A DNA stretch of 64,000 nucleotides from Armatimonas rosea (GTDB lineage: Bacteria; Armatimonadota; Armatimonadia; Armatimonadales; Armatimonadaceae): contig NZ_JACHGW010000009.1 of NCBI RefSeq assembly GCF_014202505.1, forward strand, positions 52,730-116,729, written 5' to 3'. Shown here piece after piece: positions 7,521-15,522 of the stretch. The position numbers and the translations under genes are program-made. The notes below the pieces were generated by a model. It was not told where the DNA came from, ran no database searches, and saw nothing but the letters and a program-made list of their open reading frames with translations. Positions within the stretch are counted from its first letter, which is position 1; each line of letters begins with the position of its first letter.

Positions 7521-8762
7521 ATGGCAAACTTTCATGGGTTCCAGCGGCTTGAGGCGAATTTCACGCCCACGCCCAACCAGTTCTTCGACGAGATTATTCG
7601 CGGAGACTATCCCAAGTGCGTCATCGTCATTGTGGCTGTGCTGATTCGAGAAACCCTTGGCTGGCAGGACAGTGTGACCGGAGAGCGGCGAATCGAGGCT
7701 GAGCTAGCACTCTCCCAAATCACCGAGAAAAGCGCGTTGTCGATCAACTCAGCCCGTCAAGGCATTCGCGAGGCTATCGCCGCAGGATTCGTCATTGAGA
7801 CCGCAAGCCACGATAATCGTCATGGGGCACGCTATGCTCTCCGCTGGGCAGATACAGAGCGCCAGAAAGAAGCCATCACCCGCACTCGCCTTGCCACAAG
7901 AGATCGCCTTGCAGAGGTAGAACCCGCTCTCCAAACGGACTTAAATCCCGAGGCAAACACGCCTGATTCTGGAGGTGCAAATTTTGGAGCTCCAAAATTT
8001 GGAGGTGCAAATTTTGCACCCACTAAAAGAAAGCGTTCTCCGGAAAAGAAAGATACGAATGTATCTATTAAAGAAACGTTGAACGTTAGCGAAAGCGAGA
8101 AACAAGCCCCACCACCTCCACAACGCCCAATGCCCAACGCTCAGGGGAAAGGCATATATGCCATCGCGGAGAAGGAAGTCGCCGAGGTTGTGACCCTTAC
8201 CGGAGACTCCGAGAGCCTGAGGCGATTTCAGCAGCTCTGGGAGATCGCCGAAAGGAATGAGTGCTTGGATGCCTGGAAAGCGGCTCTTCGAGCCGTACAG
8301 AGGCGTCTACGGGCTTCTGGGCAAGGGCCTCTTGAGCGCCCTGGGGCTTATTTCTGCAAGGTCTGTGTGGAGGAGCTAGAAAAGCGCGAGGTCTTTGTTC
8401 CCACCAATGCCCAAAAACAGGCAGATGCAGGGGTTGCTGCCCTCATCCGCCAAGAGATTCTAAGAGAGATTCCAACGATAACGACAGTTTCAGCACCTGT
8501 CGATGAAGTTGACCTGACTCTCCAGCTGGTTTCCCCTACGAGCCCTGTGACTCCTGAGCTGCTAAGTGTCGAGCTTGGGGAGCTAGAGCGGCAGGGGGGT
8601 AAAGACTGGCAGGACTTCTTGGGGTACATCGAGGGGGAGAGGAAGCGATACGAGGGAGAACTAACAGGGATGCGAGAGAGCGCCCAGCAGCGGCTCCTGG
8701 ACGTCTTTGATCGTCCAGATCGCCGCCGAGAGCTCTACCGAAAGTGGCGCGGAAGGTCGTGA
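7521..8762 (+). CDS. Replication initiator / phage replisome-organiser-like protein
   Basis: About 413 residues from the ATG at 7521. AAAGGAGG lies eight bases upstream of it, whereas the ATG at 7515 would sit too close to that site. Residues 5-110 (FTPTPNQFFDEIIRG..., then ..ALSQITEKSALSINSARQGIREAIAAGFV.) match the winged-helix N-terminal domain of phage replication proteins of the lambda-O / RepA type. Residues 140-175 are a repetitive Gly/Ala/Asn/Phe linker encoded by palindromic DNA (7971-8020). The C-terminal part is helical and charged and may contact helicase or helicase loader. It is the third gene of the operon starting at 6053, nine bases after the RHH gene. It ends only nine bases before the end of the convergent gene at 8772. 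Confidence 0.65.
   Translation: MANFHGFQRLEANFTPTPNQFFDEIIRGDYPKCVIVIVAVLIRETLGWQDSVTGERRIEAELALSQITEKSALSINSARQGIREAIAAGFVIETASHDNRHGARYALRWADTERQKEAITRTRLATRDRLAEVEPALQTDLNPEANTPDSGGANFGAPKFGGANFAPTKRKRSPEKKDTNVSIKETLNVSESEKQAPPPPQRPMPNAQGKGIYAIAEKEVAEVVTLTGDSESLRRFQQLWEIAERNECLDAWKAALRAVQRRLRASGQGPLERPGAYFCKVCVEELEKREVFVPTNAQKQADAGVAALIRQEILREIPTITTVSAPVDEVDLTLQLVSPTSPVTPELLSVELGELERQGGKDWQDFLGYIEGERKRYEGELTGMRESAQQRLLDVFDRPDRRRELYRKWRGRS
7971..8020. repeat. Iteron-like repeats and long palindrome inside rep: candidate replication origin
   Basis: GGAGGTGCAAATTTTG occurs at 7971-7986 and again at 8001-8016, with a 30-bp period. Between them, 7979-8000 is a perfect 22-bp palindrome (arms AAATTTTGGAG / CTCCAAAATTT). 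GGTGCAA at 8004-8010 and TTGCACC at 8014-8020 form a further perfect inverted repeat. A clearly A/T-rich stretch follows (about 8021-8090). Direct repeats with dyad symmetry plus an adjacent AT-rich segment within the initiator gene is the layout of the lambda origin inside gene O. Function as an origin is inferred. Confidence 0.6.
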
Positions 8763-8771
8763 GTCTATCCG

Positions 8772-9848
8772 TTACTGTAAGTCTGTTAGGCTATGCCAGT
8801 GAGGGCGTAGCTCCTCTGGATGGCTTGTCAGATAGTCCAGCAGAGTTGCCCACTTATCGCTACGTTCTTGGCACTGGCGGAGGTATCCGCCCTCAACGGT
8901 TTGCGATAGATCGCCGAACTCAGCAGACTGCTCTGCTCGCCATAGAGCGGAGTCCATTTGTGAGCGAACCGTCGATGTGGCGATATCGAGATGTCTTGCG
9001 ATGGTCTCACGAGTGCGGTACCGGCTAGCCATCTGGAGTGCCTTACGCTCAGCTTTGGTAAAGCCGATTTTAGGCGAGTGCCATGCAAACGCATAACGGA
9101 CAGGACGGCCTTCACGCTCAGGAGCAAACGCCTCCTCGCGGGTAAGACCCATCAGAAAAGGCTGCTGGTGGTCTGCATGGTCAGGCAACTCGTGCGCTCT
9201 AACGAGCTTTGCACCAAAGATATTCTGGAATTTTTGAAAGTTTTCAGTTCCATAAACTTCCTTGGTCCAAGTGCGCAAATAGTAACCGCGCAGGCTCTGA
9301 AGCATCGTCTCAAAAAGCCGGTCGCGAACCTGTCCCGCGCGTTCTGCAGAAAGCTGTTCGCCCAAATCGCCAAAAAGCAGACCGGTGAAGTTGAGACCTT
9401 TCTCCGGAGTGTTGTTGGCAAAGGTTTCCTCAAAGTCGCTCAGTGGGGAGGAGAGCTCCTTGGGTGAGCGCAAGATTCGACGAAGCAAGTAGGAATCGGC
9501 CTGTTGCCCCCAGAGAGCGGATTGGAAGTCGTCCGTCAGAAAGCCACCGGTGCCAATGCCAACCACCTGTTTCTGCGGGGGACGGCGATTGTCAAGGACG
9601 ACGACCCCAAACATGCGTCTTTGCTTGAGCAGGTCACCTAGAGCTTCGCAGGTGAAGGCACGCTCCGCAGGGGAGACTTGTTTGCCTTCTTGGCTGACGG
9701 CAAGAGCTGCAGGAATATCCCGCAGTCGGATCGGCCGGGCGAATAAGTCTGGGGAGGCTACTCTGTGTCCAGGAGAGACTGTTGCAGATGATGGTCTTAC
9801 TCTTTGAGTGGAGCGAGTCTTAGGAGAGGGTAACAATGCATTGGTCAT
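8772..9848 (-). CDS. LuxR-type HTH protein with GNAT-like N-terminal part
   Basis: A 358-residue protein that I cannot assign to a named family. Near residues 265-315, KAERKALQMASRYRTRETIARHLDIATSTVRSQM fits a GerE/LuxR or sigma-4-like helix-turn-helix (TRETIARHL, then STVRSQ recognition helix). Residues 45-210 (ALAVSQEGKQ..., VVGIGTGGFL...) have features of a GNAT or PAS-sized sensor domain, but no catalytic residue can be named. The gene follows 27 bases after the tandem-HTH gene at 9876-11153 and is probably co-transcribed with it. A cytoplasmic ligand-responsive regulator is likely. Confidence 0.5.
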   Translation of the reverse strand: MTNALLPSPKTRSTQRVRPSSATVSPGHRVASPDLFARPIRLRDIPAALAVSQEGKQVSPAERAFTCEALGDLLKQRRMFGVVVLDNRRPPQKQVVGIGTGGFLTDDFQSALWGQQADSYLLRRILRSPKELSSPLSDFEETFANNTPEKGLNFTGLLFGDLGEQLSAERAGQVRDRLFETMLQSLRGYYLRTWTKEVYGTENFQKFQNIFGAKLVRAHELPDHADHQQPFLMGLTREEAFAPEREGRPVRYAFAWHSPKIGFTKAERKALQMASRYRTRETIARHLDIATSTVRSQMDSALWRAEQSAEFGDLSQTVEGGYLRQCQERSDKWATLLDYLTSHPEELRPHWHSLTDLQ

Positions 9849-9875
9849 AGTGTTTTTAAGTTCCTGTTGGGAGAT

Positions 9876-11153
9876 TCAGCAGCTAAGTGCCTGCTCCAAT
9901 TTATGCGCCGCTCCCTCGAATTGTGAGAGGTGAAAACGCTCGATCAGGCTATAAACCTGACCTAAATGCTCCGAAGCCCCCAGACGATCTTTGTTGTGCC
10001 AGCAGAGGCGTGCCCAGTAGAGCAGCCTGTTCATTGCTCCGATGGGATGTTCCTCGCACTCAGGTAGGGTTGGGGGAGCTGACATTGTTTTTGAGGCTCT
10101 GTCAGCATGACCCGCTTCTGCCAAAATAACGGAAAGAACCATCCTGGCATCACGAATGTGTTCCATCCGATCCGAGCGAAGGGCGCAGGTTTCGGCTTCT
10201 CTGGCCGTGCGCAGAGCGCTATTTAGATATCCAACTCTCGCTTGCCGAGTTGCAAGCTCTCTGAGAAGCTGGGACTCTAAAGCCTGGTCCCGTCTATCGC
10301 GTGCTAATGGGATAGCTTCAGTCCAACCCTTAATTGCAACCTCACACTTCGAATGGGGCTGTACTCTCGCTAGAAGGGAGGTTGCCCCAAACCAGATCAC
10401 GGGATGCTCCTTGGCTGTCACAAGTGCCAGAGCGGACTTGAGACAGGTCTGGGCTTCCTGAGAACGCTCTCGGAGGTGAAGGAATAATCCCCGAGCGTGG
10501 AAGGCTTCGGCGAGCAGACGTTGTGCATGGGGCTCGATGAGCAAGCGCCGTGCCGCTTCCTCTTGTAGAGCGAGGAGTACCAGATCCCCTGGAAAGGTTG
10601 GATCGCCCCGCCAGATGGGTTGATAGAGTGCTTCAAGTGTTGCCCAAAGCTCGTCGAGTGATGCATCTACGAAGCGAGTTATTCCTAGCTCTGAGGTGCC
10701 CCGGCGCAGAACAGCGAGTTCATCGGGGAGAGCACACAAGGCGACAAGAAGCCTTTCACTCTGGTCTGTGCTGGGGATATGCTTGCCGTTTTCCCAGTGG
10801 GTAATGACTCCCGGTGCGACCCCTATCTCGCGGGCAAGCTGACGCACTCCAACTCCGCGCCGCATCCGTAAGGCTCTGAGAAGATCACCACTACTGGCGG
10901 GCAACACCGCATCCGTAAGAAGTGGTCGGTAGCTAAACTCAGGGTGGGCAGCAAAGATCGCCAGGCGCTCTGTCTGGCTTGCGTGAAGGGCGTCCAGAGT
11001 CCTGCTGATCTCATAGAAGCGTGGGGTCTTTGTGCTCTCAGACGCTTCCCAGCGTCGAATGGTAGACTCGCTGACTCCTCCCACGTGGGCCATCTGGGCG
11101 ATGGAGAGTCGCCGCGATTCCCGCAGTATTCGGAGCTGTTTTGCCAGAGCCAT
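9876..11153 (-). CDS. Regulator with two XRE-type HTH domains and a helical repeat region
   Basis: 425 residues. The first XRE/cro HTH spans residues 3-60 (LRILRESRRLSIAQMAHVGGVSESTIRRWE). A second, similar one spans about 88-140 (LLRALRMRRGVGVRQLAREIGVAPGVITHWENGK). Residues 170-410 are helical and TPR-like, with repeated Ala-rich helices. Two complete HTHs in one chain let a monomer or dimer bind extended or paired operators. It precedes the LuxR-HTH gene on the same strand. This could be a regulator of the neighbouring accessory genes. No target site is evident. Confidence 0.7.
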   Translation of the reverse strand: MALAKQLRILRESRRLSIAQMAHVGGVSESTIRRWEASESTKTPRFYEISRTLDALHASQTERLAIFAAHPEFSYRPLLTDAVLPASSGDLLRALRMRRGVGVRQLAREIGVAPGVITHWENGKHIPSTDQSERLLVALCALPDELAVLRRGTSELGITRFVDASLDELWATLEALYQPIWRGDPTFPGDLVLLALQEEAARRLLIEPHAQRLLAEAFHARGLFLHLRERSQEAQTCLKSALALVTAKEHPVIWFGATSLLARVQPHSKCEVAIKGWTEAIPLARDRRDQALESQLLRELATRQARVGYLNSALRTAREAETCALRSDRMEHIRDARMVLSVILAEAGHADRASKTMSAPPTLPECEEHPIGAMNRLLYWARLCWHNKDRLGASEHLGQVYSLIERFHLSQFEGAAHKLEQALSC

Positions 11154-11322
11154 GATTAAGGCTCATCGTACAACGGATTCACTATCTTCTGAGCATCAGG
11201 AACCGAGCATATTCGCACAACACCTGCACGAGGTGAACACAGTCGTGCTATTTCTCTCCCCGAATCGCCATATGTCTTGAGTCTCTGCGAGGCCTAGGAA
11301 CATAGTGAACGAGTAGATCCTC

Positions 11323-11619
11323 TTATCCTGAGCTGTCTAGAGCATCCTCAAGGACATCAGCAAGCAGTGGTTCCAGCTCGGCCATTTTGGGGAAGAGGTC
11401 ACCGACCTCAACCTTAAGGTTACTGGCGATTTTTATCAGGTTCTTTGCAGAGACATTGCGATACCCCAACTCGATGGCGGCGTAGTAGGTGCGGTCCATC
11501 CCCGCCTTCAGAGCGAAGCGCTCCTGGGAGAATCCCGTGCCCTCACGGTGCATGCGGATCTGCTTGCCGATGGCTTGCAGGACAGGGTCTCTCTCGTTTG
11601 GTTCTTTTCTTTTTGGCAC
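11323..11619 (-). CDS. Small XRE-family HTH regulator
   Basis: 98 residues from a GTG start. The HTH spans about 15-70: IGKQIRMHREGTGFSQERFALKAGMDRTYYAAIELG, followed by NVSAKNLIKIASNLKVEVGDLF. The size and pattern match controller (C) proteins of restriction-modification systems and small phage repressors. It is divergent from the acyltransferase-like gene at 11698, with a 78-base shared intergenic region, so it may repress both. No Shine-Dalgarno sequence is obvious. There is no restriction-modification pair next to it, so the C-protein role is only one option. Confidence 0.7.
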   Translation of the reverse strand: MPKRKEPNERDPVLQAIGKQIRMHREGTGFSQERFALKAGMDRTYYAAIELGYRNVSAKNLIKIASNLKVEVGDLFPKMAELEPLLADVLEDALDSSG

Positions 11620-11697
11620 AGGATCACGGTACGTAGTTGCGGCCTTTGAAGCAACGGTATACTGGTAGCCGGACTATAAGTAACATTTCTTGAGGCA

Positions 11698-12360
11698 ATG
11701 AAAGAAGGTGACCAGGTGGCGAGGCGAAGAGAGTTCGAGAGACCAGAGACTACATTTGAGATAAGGGTGACGGAGGCGGAAGCGGTCATTTGTCTCTTCG
11801 AGGAGATTGCGGCGGACGAGGGCTGGCAGCCTGGCGATCAGATTCGTGCTCATGCTACTCGTTCGGTCTACTTTGGCGTGTGGGTGAGGGAGTTGCTCGT
11901 CGGTGGGCTCCAGCTCATCACTCCCGACGAGGCGGGTGAAGTGCCAACACACCTGGTTTGGCCTGAGCTGCCCGTCGTTGATAGAGCCTCAGGAGTGCTT
12001 CATGCGGCGATTCTAGCGGTGCTGGCCGAGTATAGGGGCAAGGATAACGGCGCGGCGTTCTGGCAGCTTGGCTCGGCGCTATGGCGCTACTGCGTCGAGC
12101 AGAACATCAAGACGATCTGGCTAGAGGCGACGCCCAAGATGCTTCGCGCCTACCGACTGCTGGGCTGGCCGCTGGTGGTGATCGGGGAGCTGCGAGAGCA
12201 CTGGGGAGAGCCTTGCTACCCCTGTAGCCTCTCGGTTCGTGAGGTCGCTGGCTCTCTTGCCGAGCGTGCCTTGATCTCGACAACCTACCGGGGGATTTTG
12301 GATTATATGCTCGCCCCCGTACCAAAGCAACCCAAGATAACCAATATCAACGACGGATAG
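11698..12360 (+). CDS. GNAT / autoinducer-synthase-like acyltransferase
   Basis: 220 residues. The order of elements suggests a GNAT-like fold: an early beta-hairpin (VTEAEAVICLFEEIA), a strand with an Arg (VYFGVWVRELLVGGLQLITP), a strand after an 'EYRG' loop, and a helix, then TIWLEATPKMLRAYRLLGWPL. The last segment is typical of the region where N-acyl-homoserine-lactone and N-acyl-amino-acid synthases place their C-terminal strand. I cannot name substrate residues. It follows GAGG directly upstream of its ATG and is divergent from a small HTH regulator. Its 3' end overlaps the convergent gene at 12347 by 14 bases. Function is tentative and it could be another acyltransferase. Confidence 0.45.
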   Translation: MKEGDQVARRREFERPETTFEIRVTEAEAVICLFEEIAADEGWQPGDQIRAHATRSVYFGVWVRELLVGGLQLITPDEAGEVPTHLVWPELPVVDRASGVLHAAILAVLAEYRGKDNGAAFWQLGSALWRYCVEQNIKTIWLEATPKMLRAYRLLGWPLVVIGELREHWGEPCYPCSLSVREVAGSLAERALISTTYRGILDYMLAPVPKQPKITNINDG

Positions 12361-13126
12361 CCGAAGCGTCAAATTTTCCGGCCAGTTCACCTGTTCGGAC
12401 GAGGAACCTTCTCTGCTTGCTACCCCATGTGTCCTCGATCCAGCCGCCGATAGAAAAGACAATATCTCGAAGTTGATTCTCATTCGGCCACTGTTCAATT
12501 TCGCGTCGGAGCAAAAGGGATTTTGTTCGGAGAGTAGGAGGGTCCCAGAGACCTTGGCCGAGCTCTGGCCATCCGTGGCCAAAATTTGCTAGAATACTGC
12601 CTTCTACGTCGCGAAAGGCGATTGTCAGTTCAAACGGACCGGACAGTTGGTAGCGCTCAATGGTATTGGTATAGATGCTCATCGCTAGCCAAATCCGACT
12701 GATTAGACTGACTAAGCGGACATAGGTGCGCTCCCGTCCTCTAACGACTGAATGCTCGCCTAGTTCCATTTCTAGGGCAACACCTCGGTACAAGGCAAGG
12801 TACTCTCCCCACTTCGCGGAGCCTCTAGCAAATCGGACGGCAGCGTTTGATGTAGGGGCAGATTCGTTAAGACCAGATAGCGAACGCCCTGTACTTGGGT
12901 CTGCCCACTCCTGAATCCACCAAGACCAGAAGTCCTCATCAAAGTCGATGAATCCTCGCTCCGGATCGAGTGGCAGTATCAACAGTCGGATAGCCGGGTG
13001 GTCAACGCGGTCAGCCAAGCCAGAAGTGGCAAAGTCCTCACTGGCGGTGTCAACGAGGTTTAGCTCAGCTCGGTAGCGCCGCCAACGATTCCGACAGAGC
13101 TCGAGGTCTACAGCAGGATCGTTCAT
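12347..13126 (-). CDS. Unknown partner protein of the TIR gene
   Basis: 259 residues with no domain that I recognise. It is soluble, with many Trp and Arg residues and a mixed alpha/beta pattern. There is no membrane segment and no nucleotide-binding loop. Its ATG overlaps the stop of the TIR-domain gene by four bases (ATGA), so the two are translationally coupled and probably act together. As a guess, it could be the sensor or the regulator of the TIR NADase. The 3' end overlaps the opposite-strand gene at 11698-12360 by 14 bases. Confidence 0.55.
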   Translation of the reverse strand: MNDPAVDLELCRNRWRRYRAELNLVDTASEDFATSGLADRVDHPAIRLLILPLDPERGFIDFDEDFWSWWIQEWADPSTGRSLSGLNESAPTSNAAVRFARGSAKWGEYLALYRGVALEMELGEHSVVRGRERTYVRLVSLISRIWLAMSIYTNTIERYQLSGPFELTIAFRDVEGSILANFGHGWPELGQGLWDPPTLRTKSLLLRREIEQWPNENQLRDIVFSIGGWIEDTWGSKQRRFLVRTGELAGKFDASAIRR

Positions 13127-14154
13127 CGCCTCTGTCTCCCGAGCTGATCGACCGTGGAGACGATCTTCTCCCAGAGGGCCTCCAGGAATTCTTCTTTGGA
13201 GTACGTCTTTTGGGTGTGGCGGCTATTGAGAAGGCTGAAATTAATAATTTCTAGAACTGGTTCACCCGATTCCTCACTGAGAACAGGTGTTGCTGTTGCA
13301 GTCATTGCCCCGGATCCACCGGAGTTGTTGCCCCATCCATCATAGAATCCTAGGCTCTTATCGCCACCGATAGCTCCACCAAGCCACATGTCTAGGAAAT
13401 AGATCGTCCGGCTATCTGACTCCACGCGGAAACATATCCTGCCTTCCCGACGGTCGTGGTCCACAATGTAGCCTGCCGCTTCAATATCCTTCATTCGCTC
13501 CACTAAGCCCGTCTCGACAAAGGTAAGGATGTCCCGACCGGCCTGATATGCATTAAAGGCTGTGGGACGGGGTTTTGGTCGCGGGTAGGATGCCGCCACC
13601 GGCTCATCCGGAGCAAGCGTTGGTGTTTTTGGTCTTAGAAGCGACGTGCGAGGCACTGGGACTGGGCTTGGTGTCGCTGCCTTGCTGGCTCGTCCGCGCC
13701 AGTCTAAAGCAGCCTTACGAATGCCAGACGCAACCGCCACAAAGGCTTCATCTTGATTATGCCAGCTCGCCCCTGTGACTGGTTTCGCATCTGTGGGCAG
13801 GGCCTGAAGTCTACCAAACGGCGATCCGTGCCAGTCGCAGGGGCGCAGAATAATTGGGATGATTCGTGCTTCACCTGCATCATGGCGCTCTAACGCTCGC
13901 TTCATCTCAGTGTCGTAGCAGTAAGTGGAGGCGATGAAGTCGGGACTGATCAATAAAAGAATCAGGTCCGCCGTTTCCAGGTTTCGGTCAATCTCACCGG
14001 CCCACTCGGTACCTGCCAAGATCATACGGTCGTGCCATTGGGCAATGATGCCCTGGCGTGTGAGCGGACTCAAGTGGGTGCGTAAGGCATTTAGTAGCGC
14101 CTCATCCTTGTGGGAGTAAGAGAGGAACGCAAGTAGAGGTTTGTCAGTGGACAT
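13123..14154 (-). CDS. TIR-domain protein, probable defence NADase or signalling enzyme
   Basis: 343 residues. Residues 6-150 form a TIR domain: the first strand with LAFLSYSHKDEALLNAL, then ILLLISPDFIASTYC and RIIPIILRPCDW (box-2-like and BB-loop regions). The catalytic acid of bacterial TIR NADases is usually a Glu after the third strand. A DTEMKRALE helix lies in the right place, so activity is plausible. A Pro-rich linker (about 165-200) leads to a second domain of about 130 residues with a hydrophobic core (CFRVESDSRTIYFLDMWLGGAIGG). This is unlike known TIR partners but could bind a ligand. It is coupled to the unknown gene at 12347. Confidence 0.7.
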   Translation of the reverse strand: MSTDKPLLAFLSYSHKDEALLNALRTHLSPLTRQGIIAQWHDRMILAGTEWAGEIDRNLETADLILLLISPDFIASTYCYDTEMKRALERHDAGEARIIPIILRPCDWHGSPFGRLQALPTDAKPVTGASWHNQDEAFVAVASGIRKAALDWRGRASKAATPSPVPVPRTSLLRPKTPTLAPDEPVAASYPRPKPRPTAFNAYQAGRDILTFVETGLVERMKDIEAAGYIVDHDRREGRICFRVESDSRTIYFLDMWLGGAIGGDKSLGFYDGWGNNSGGSGAMTATATPVLSEESGEPVLEIINFSLLNSRHTQKTYSKEEFLEALWEKIVSTVDQLGRQRR

Positions 14155-14296
14155 GTCAGCTTTCCGTGTACTGTTATCGAGTAAATACTACCATAAATCA
14201 CACGGTCGTTTGCTCGCGTGGCAATTGGGGCTTGACGCTCCTAGTTTTACCGGAGACGATAAAAGCATCAAATGCTACCCCCATAAAACTAGGATC

Positions 14297-15235
14297 ATGA
14301 GCATATTGCTTGCTTCAATTCTCTATGGTTTGGCTGGGATACTTCTCGCTAGTGCCTCACTCTACCTCTGGATACGGGAGCACCACTCGGAGGCCGCTCG
14401 CTGGTTCGTGGGAACTTGCGTGGCCCTCTTTGGCTGGACAGCCACGCTCTATGTCTTCCAGCACCTCTCGATTCCTGAACAAGTGCTTCTTGTAGGGCGG
14501 CTCAACTTCGCAGCGGCGAGCTTGGCGGTCTATGGGGTGTATCGTCTGGTTCGCGCTGTAGCGGGCCTAACAACGCGCTTGGCCGATCAGATGTTCGGTG
14601 GCCTGACGCTACTGGTGGCTCTGGTGAGTACCTTCACGCCTTGGGTAGACCAAGCCGAGCATGTGAGTCTGACCGCGCAGGTGAGTTTGACTTCGATGCA
14701 GGTACATCAGACCGTCTACGGCCCTCTGTTTCCCCTCTATGCAGCCCATCTGCTGGGGTTGCTCGGCGGTGCCATCCTTCTGGCGTTTAGCGAGCGTAGA
14801 AAGGGCATGCAGCTCCAAAACGTTCGGGATCAGCTCCTCCTGCTGGGTGTGGGCATCCTAGCGACTGGTGCTGTCTCGATCATCACCAACGTCCTGCTTC
14901 CTTACGTGCGCGGGGATTTCCGCTGGATCGATGTGGGGCCTCTCTCAACCTTGCTGCTTCTTTTGGCAGTTGGCTATGCAGTGGTTCAGCATCAACTCTT
15001 CGATATCAAAGTGTTGATCCGGCGCACGCTAGTTTTGGGCATGGCTCTCTCGCTGGTTCTGGCGGCCTACAGCGCATTGGTGCTGCTTGCGACCGACTCG
15101 GTAGGGAGCTCTGAGTCGGGAGGTGTGACGCGCTTCGGGGTATTGGTGCTCGCCTTCAGCTTCGACCCGATCCGTCGGTTTTTAGAGAAACGAATCGACA
15201 AGCTACTCTTTCCCGAACGCAGCCATCGTCGTTAG
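14297..15235 (+). CDS. Polytopic membrane protein resembling a histidine-kinase sensor module without kinase
   Basis: About 312 residues from the ATG at 14297. An upstream in-frame extension to 14141 overlaps the TIR gene and lacks membrane character. It has about eight to nine hydrophobic segments (ILLASILYGLAGILLASASLYLW, then GTCVALFGWTATLYVF, and so on). The final stretch (HQLFDIKVLIRRTLVLGMALSLVL... SFDPIRRFLEKRIDKLLF) is the hallmark of the N-terminal 7TM/16TM-like sensor domains of some bacterial histidine kinases. The dimerisation and ATPase domains are absent, because the gene stops at 15235. It is an orphan or truncated sensor, or a stand-alone membrane protein. Confidence 0.6.
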   Translation: MSILLASILYGLAGILLASASLYLWIREHHSEAARWFVGTCVALFGWTATLYVFQHLSIPEQVLLVGRLNFAAASLAVYGVYRLVRAVAGLTTRLADQMFGGLTLLVALVSTFTPWVDQAEHVSLTAQVSLTSMQVHQTVYGPLFPLYAAHLLGLLGGAILLAFSERRKGMQLQNVRDQLLLLGVGILATGAVSIITNVLLPYVRGDFRWIDVGPLSTLLLLLAVGYAVVQHQLFDIKVLIRRTLVLGMALSLVLAAYSALVLLATDSVGSSESGGVTRFGVLVLAFSFDPIRRFLEKRIDKLLFPERSHRR

Positions 15236-15254
15236 AGCTCCTATCCTCGCTGCC

Positions 15255-15437
15255 TTATTGTCCTCGCTCTTGCCGCTTCCAGCTATCGGCTTCGGCGTGG
15301 GAGAAAGTCTTTCCACAGGTGGTGCAGACACGATCCCCGGTGGGCTTGCCCTGGTCGTATTCCTGGACGAGCCTTGGATGGTCGCAAGGGGCTCCACTCC
15401 AGTTTCGTCTGAGGTCTGCTGCTTGACTGGCTTTCAC
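15255..15437 (-). CDS. Small zinc-ribbon-like protein
   Basis: 60 residues from a GTG start. Cys/His pairs (CDHP, then 17 residues later CTTCGKTF) are typical of a zinc-finger/ribbon. It lies convergent to the membrane protein gene, 19 bases past its end. The codon and residue pattern looks protein-like. No strong Shine-Dalgarno precedes the start, so this call is moderate. Overlapping longer minus-strand frames in this place look like noise. Confidence 0.45.
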   Translation of the reverse strand: MKASQAADLRRNWSGAPCDHPRLVQEYDQGKPTGDRVCTTCGKTFSHAEADSWKRQERGQ

Positions 15438-15522
15438 ACTTTACATGGTACCGCTATGGTCAAGCTCAGTCATAGTCTCGCAGGGTAGTCGAAAGACAAT
15501 AGCAAGGGCGTAAACTACCCGT

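Noticed and set aside
15203..15397. Alternative minus-strand frame next to the zinc-ribbon gene
   Set aside because: It overlaps the membrane protein gene end and lacks protein-like composition. The frame with the CDHP...CTTCGKTF motif is better.
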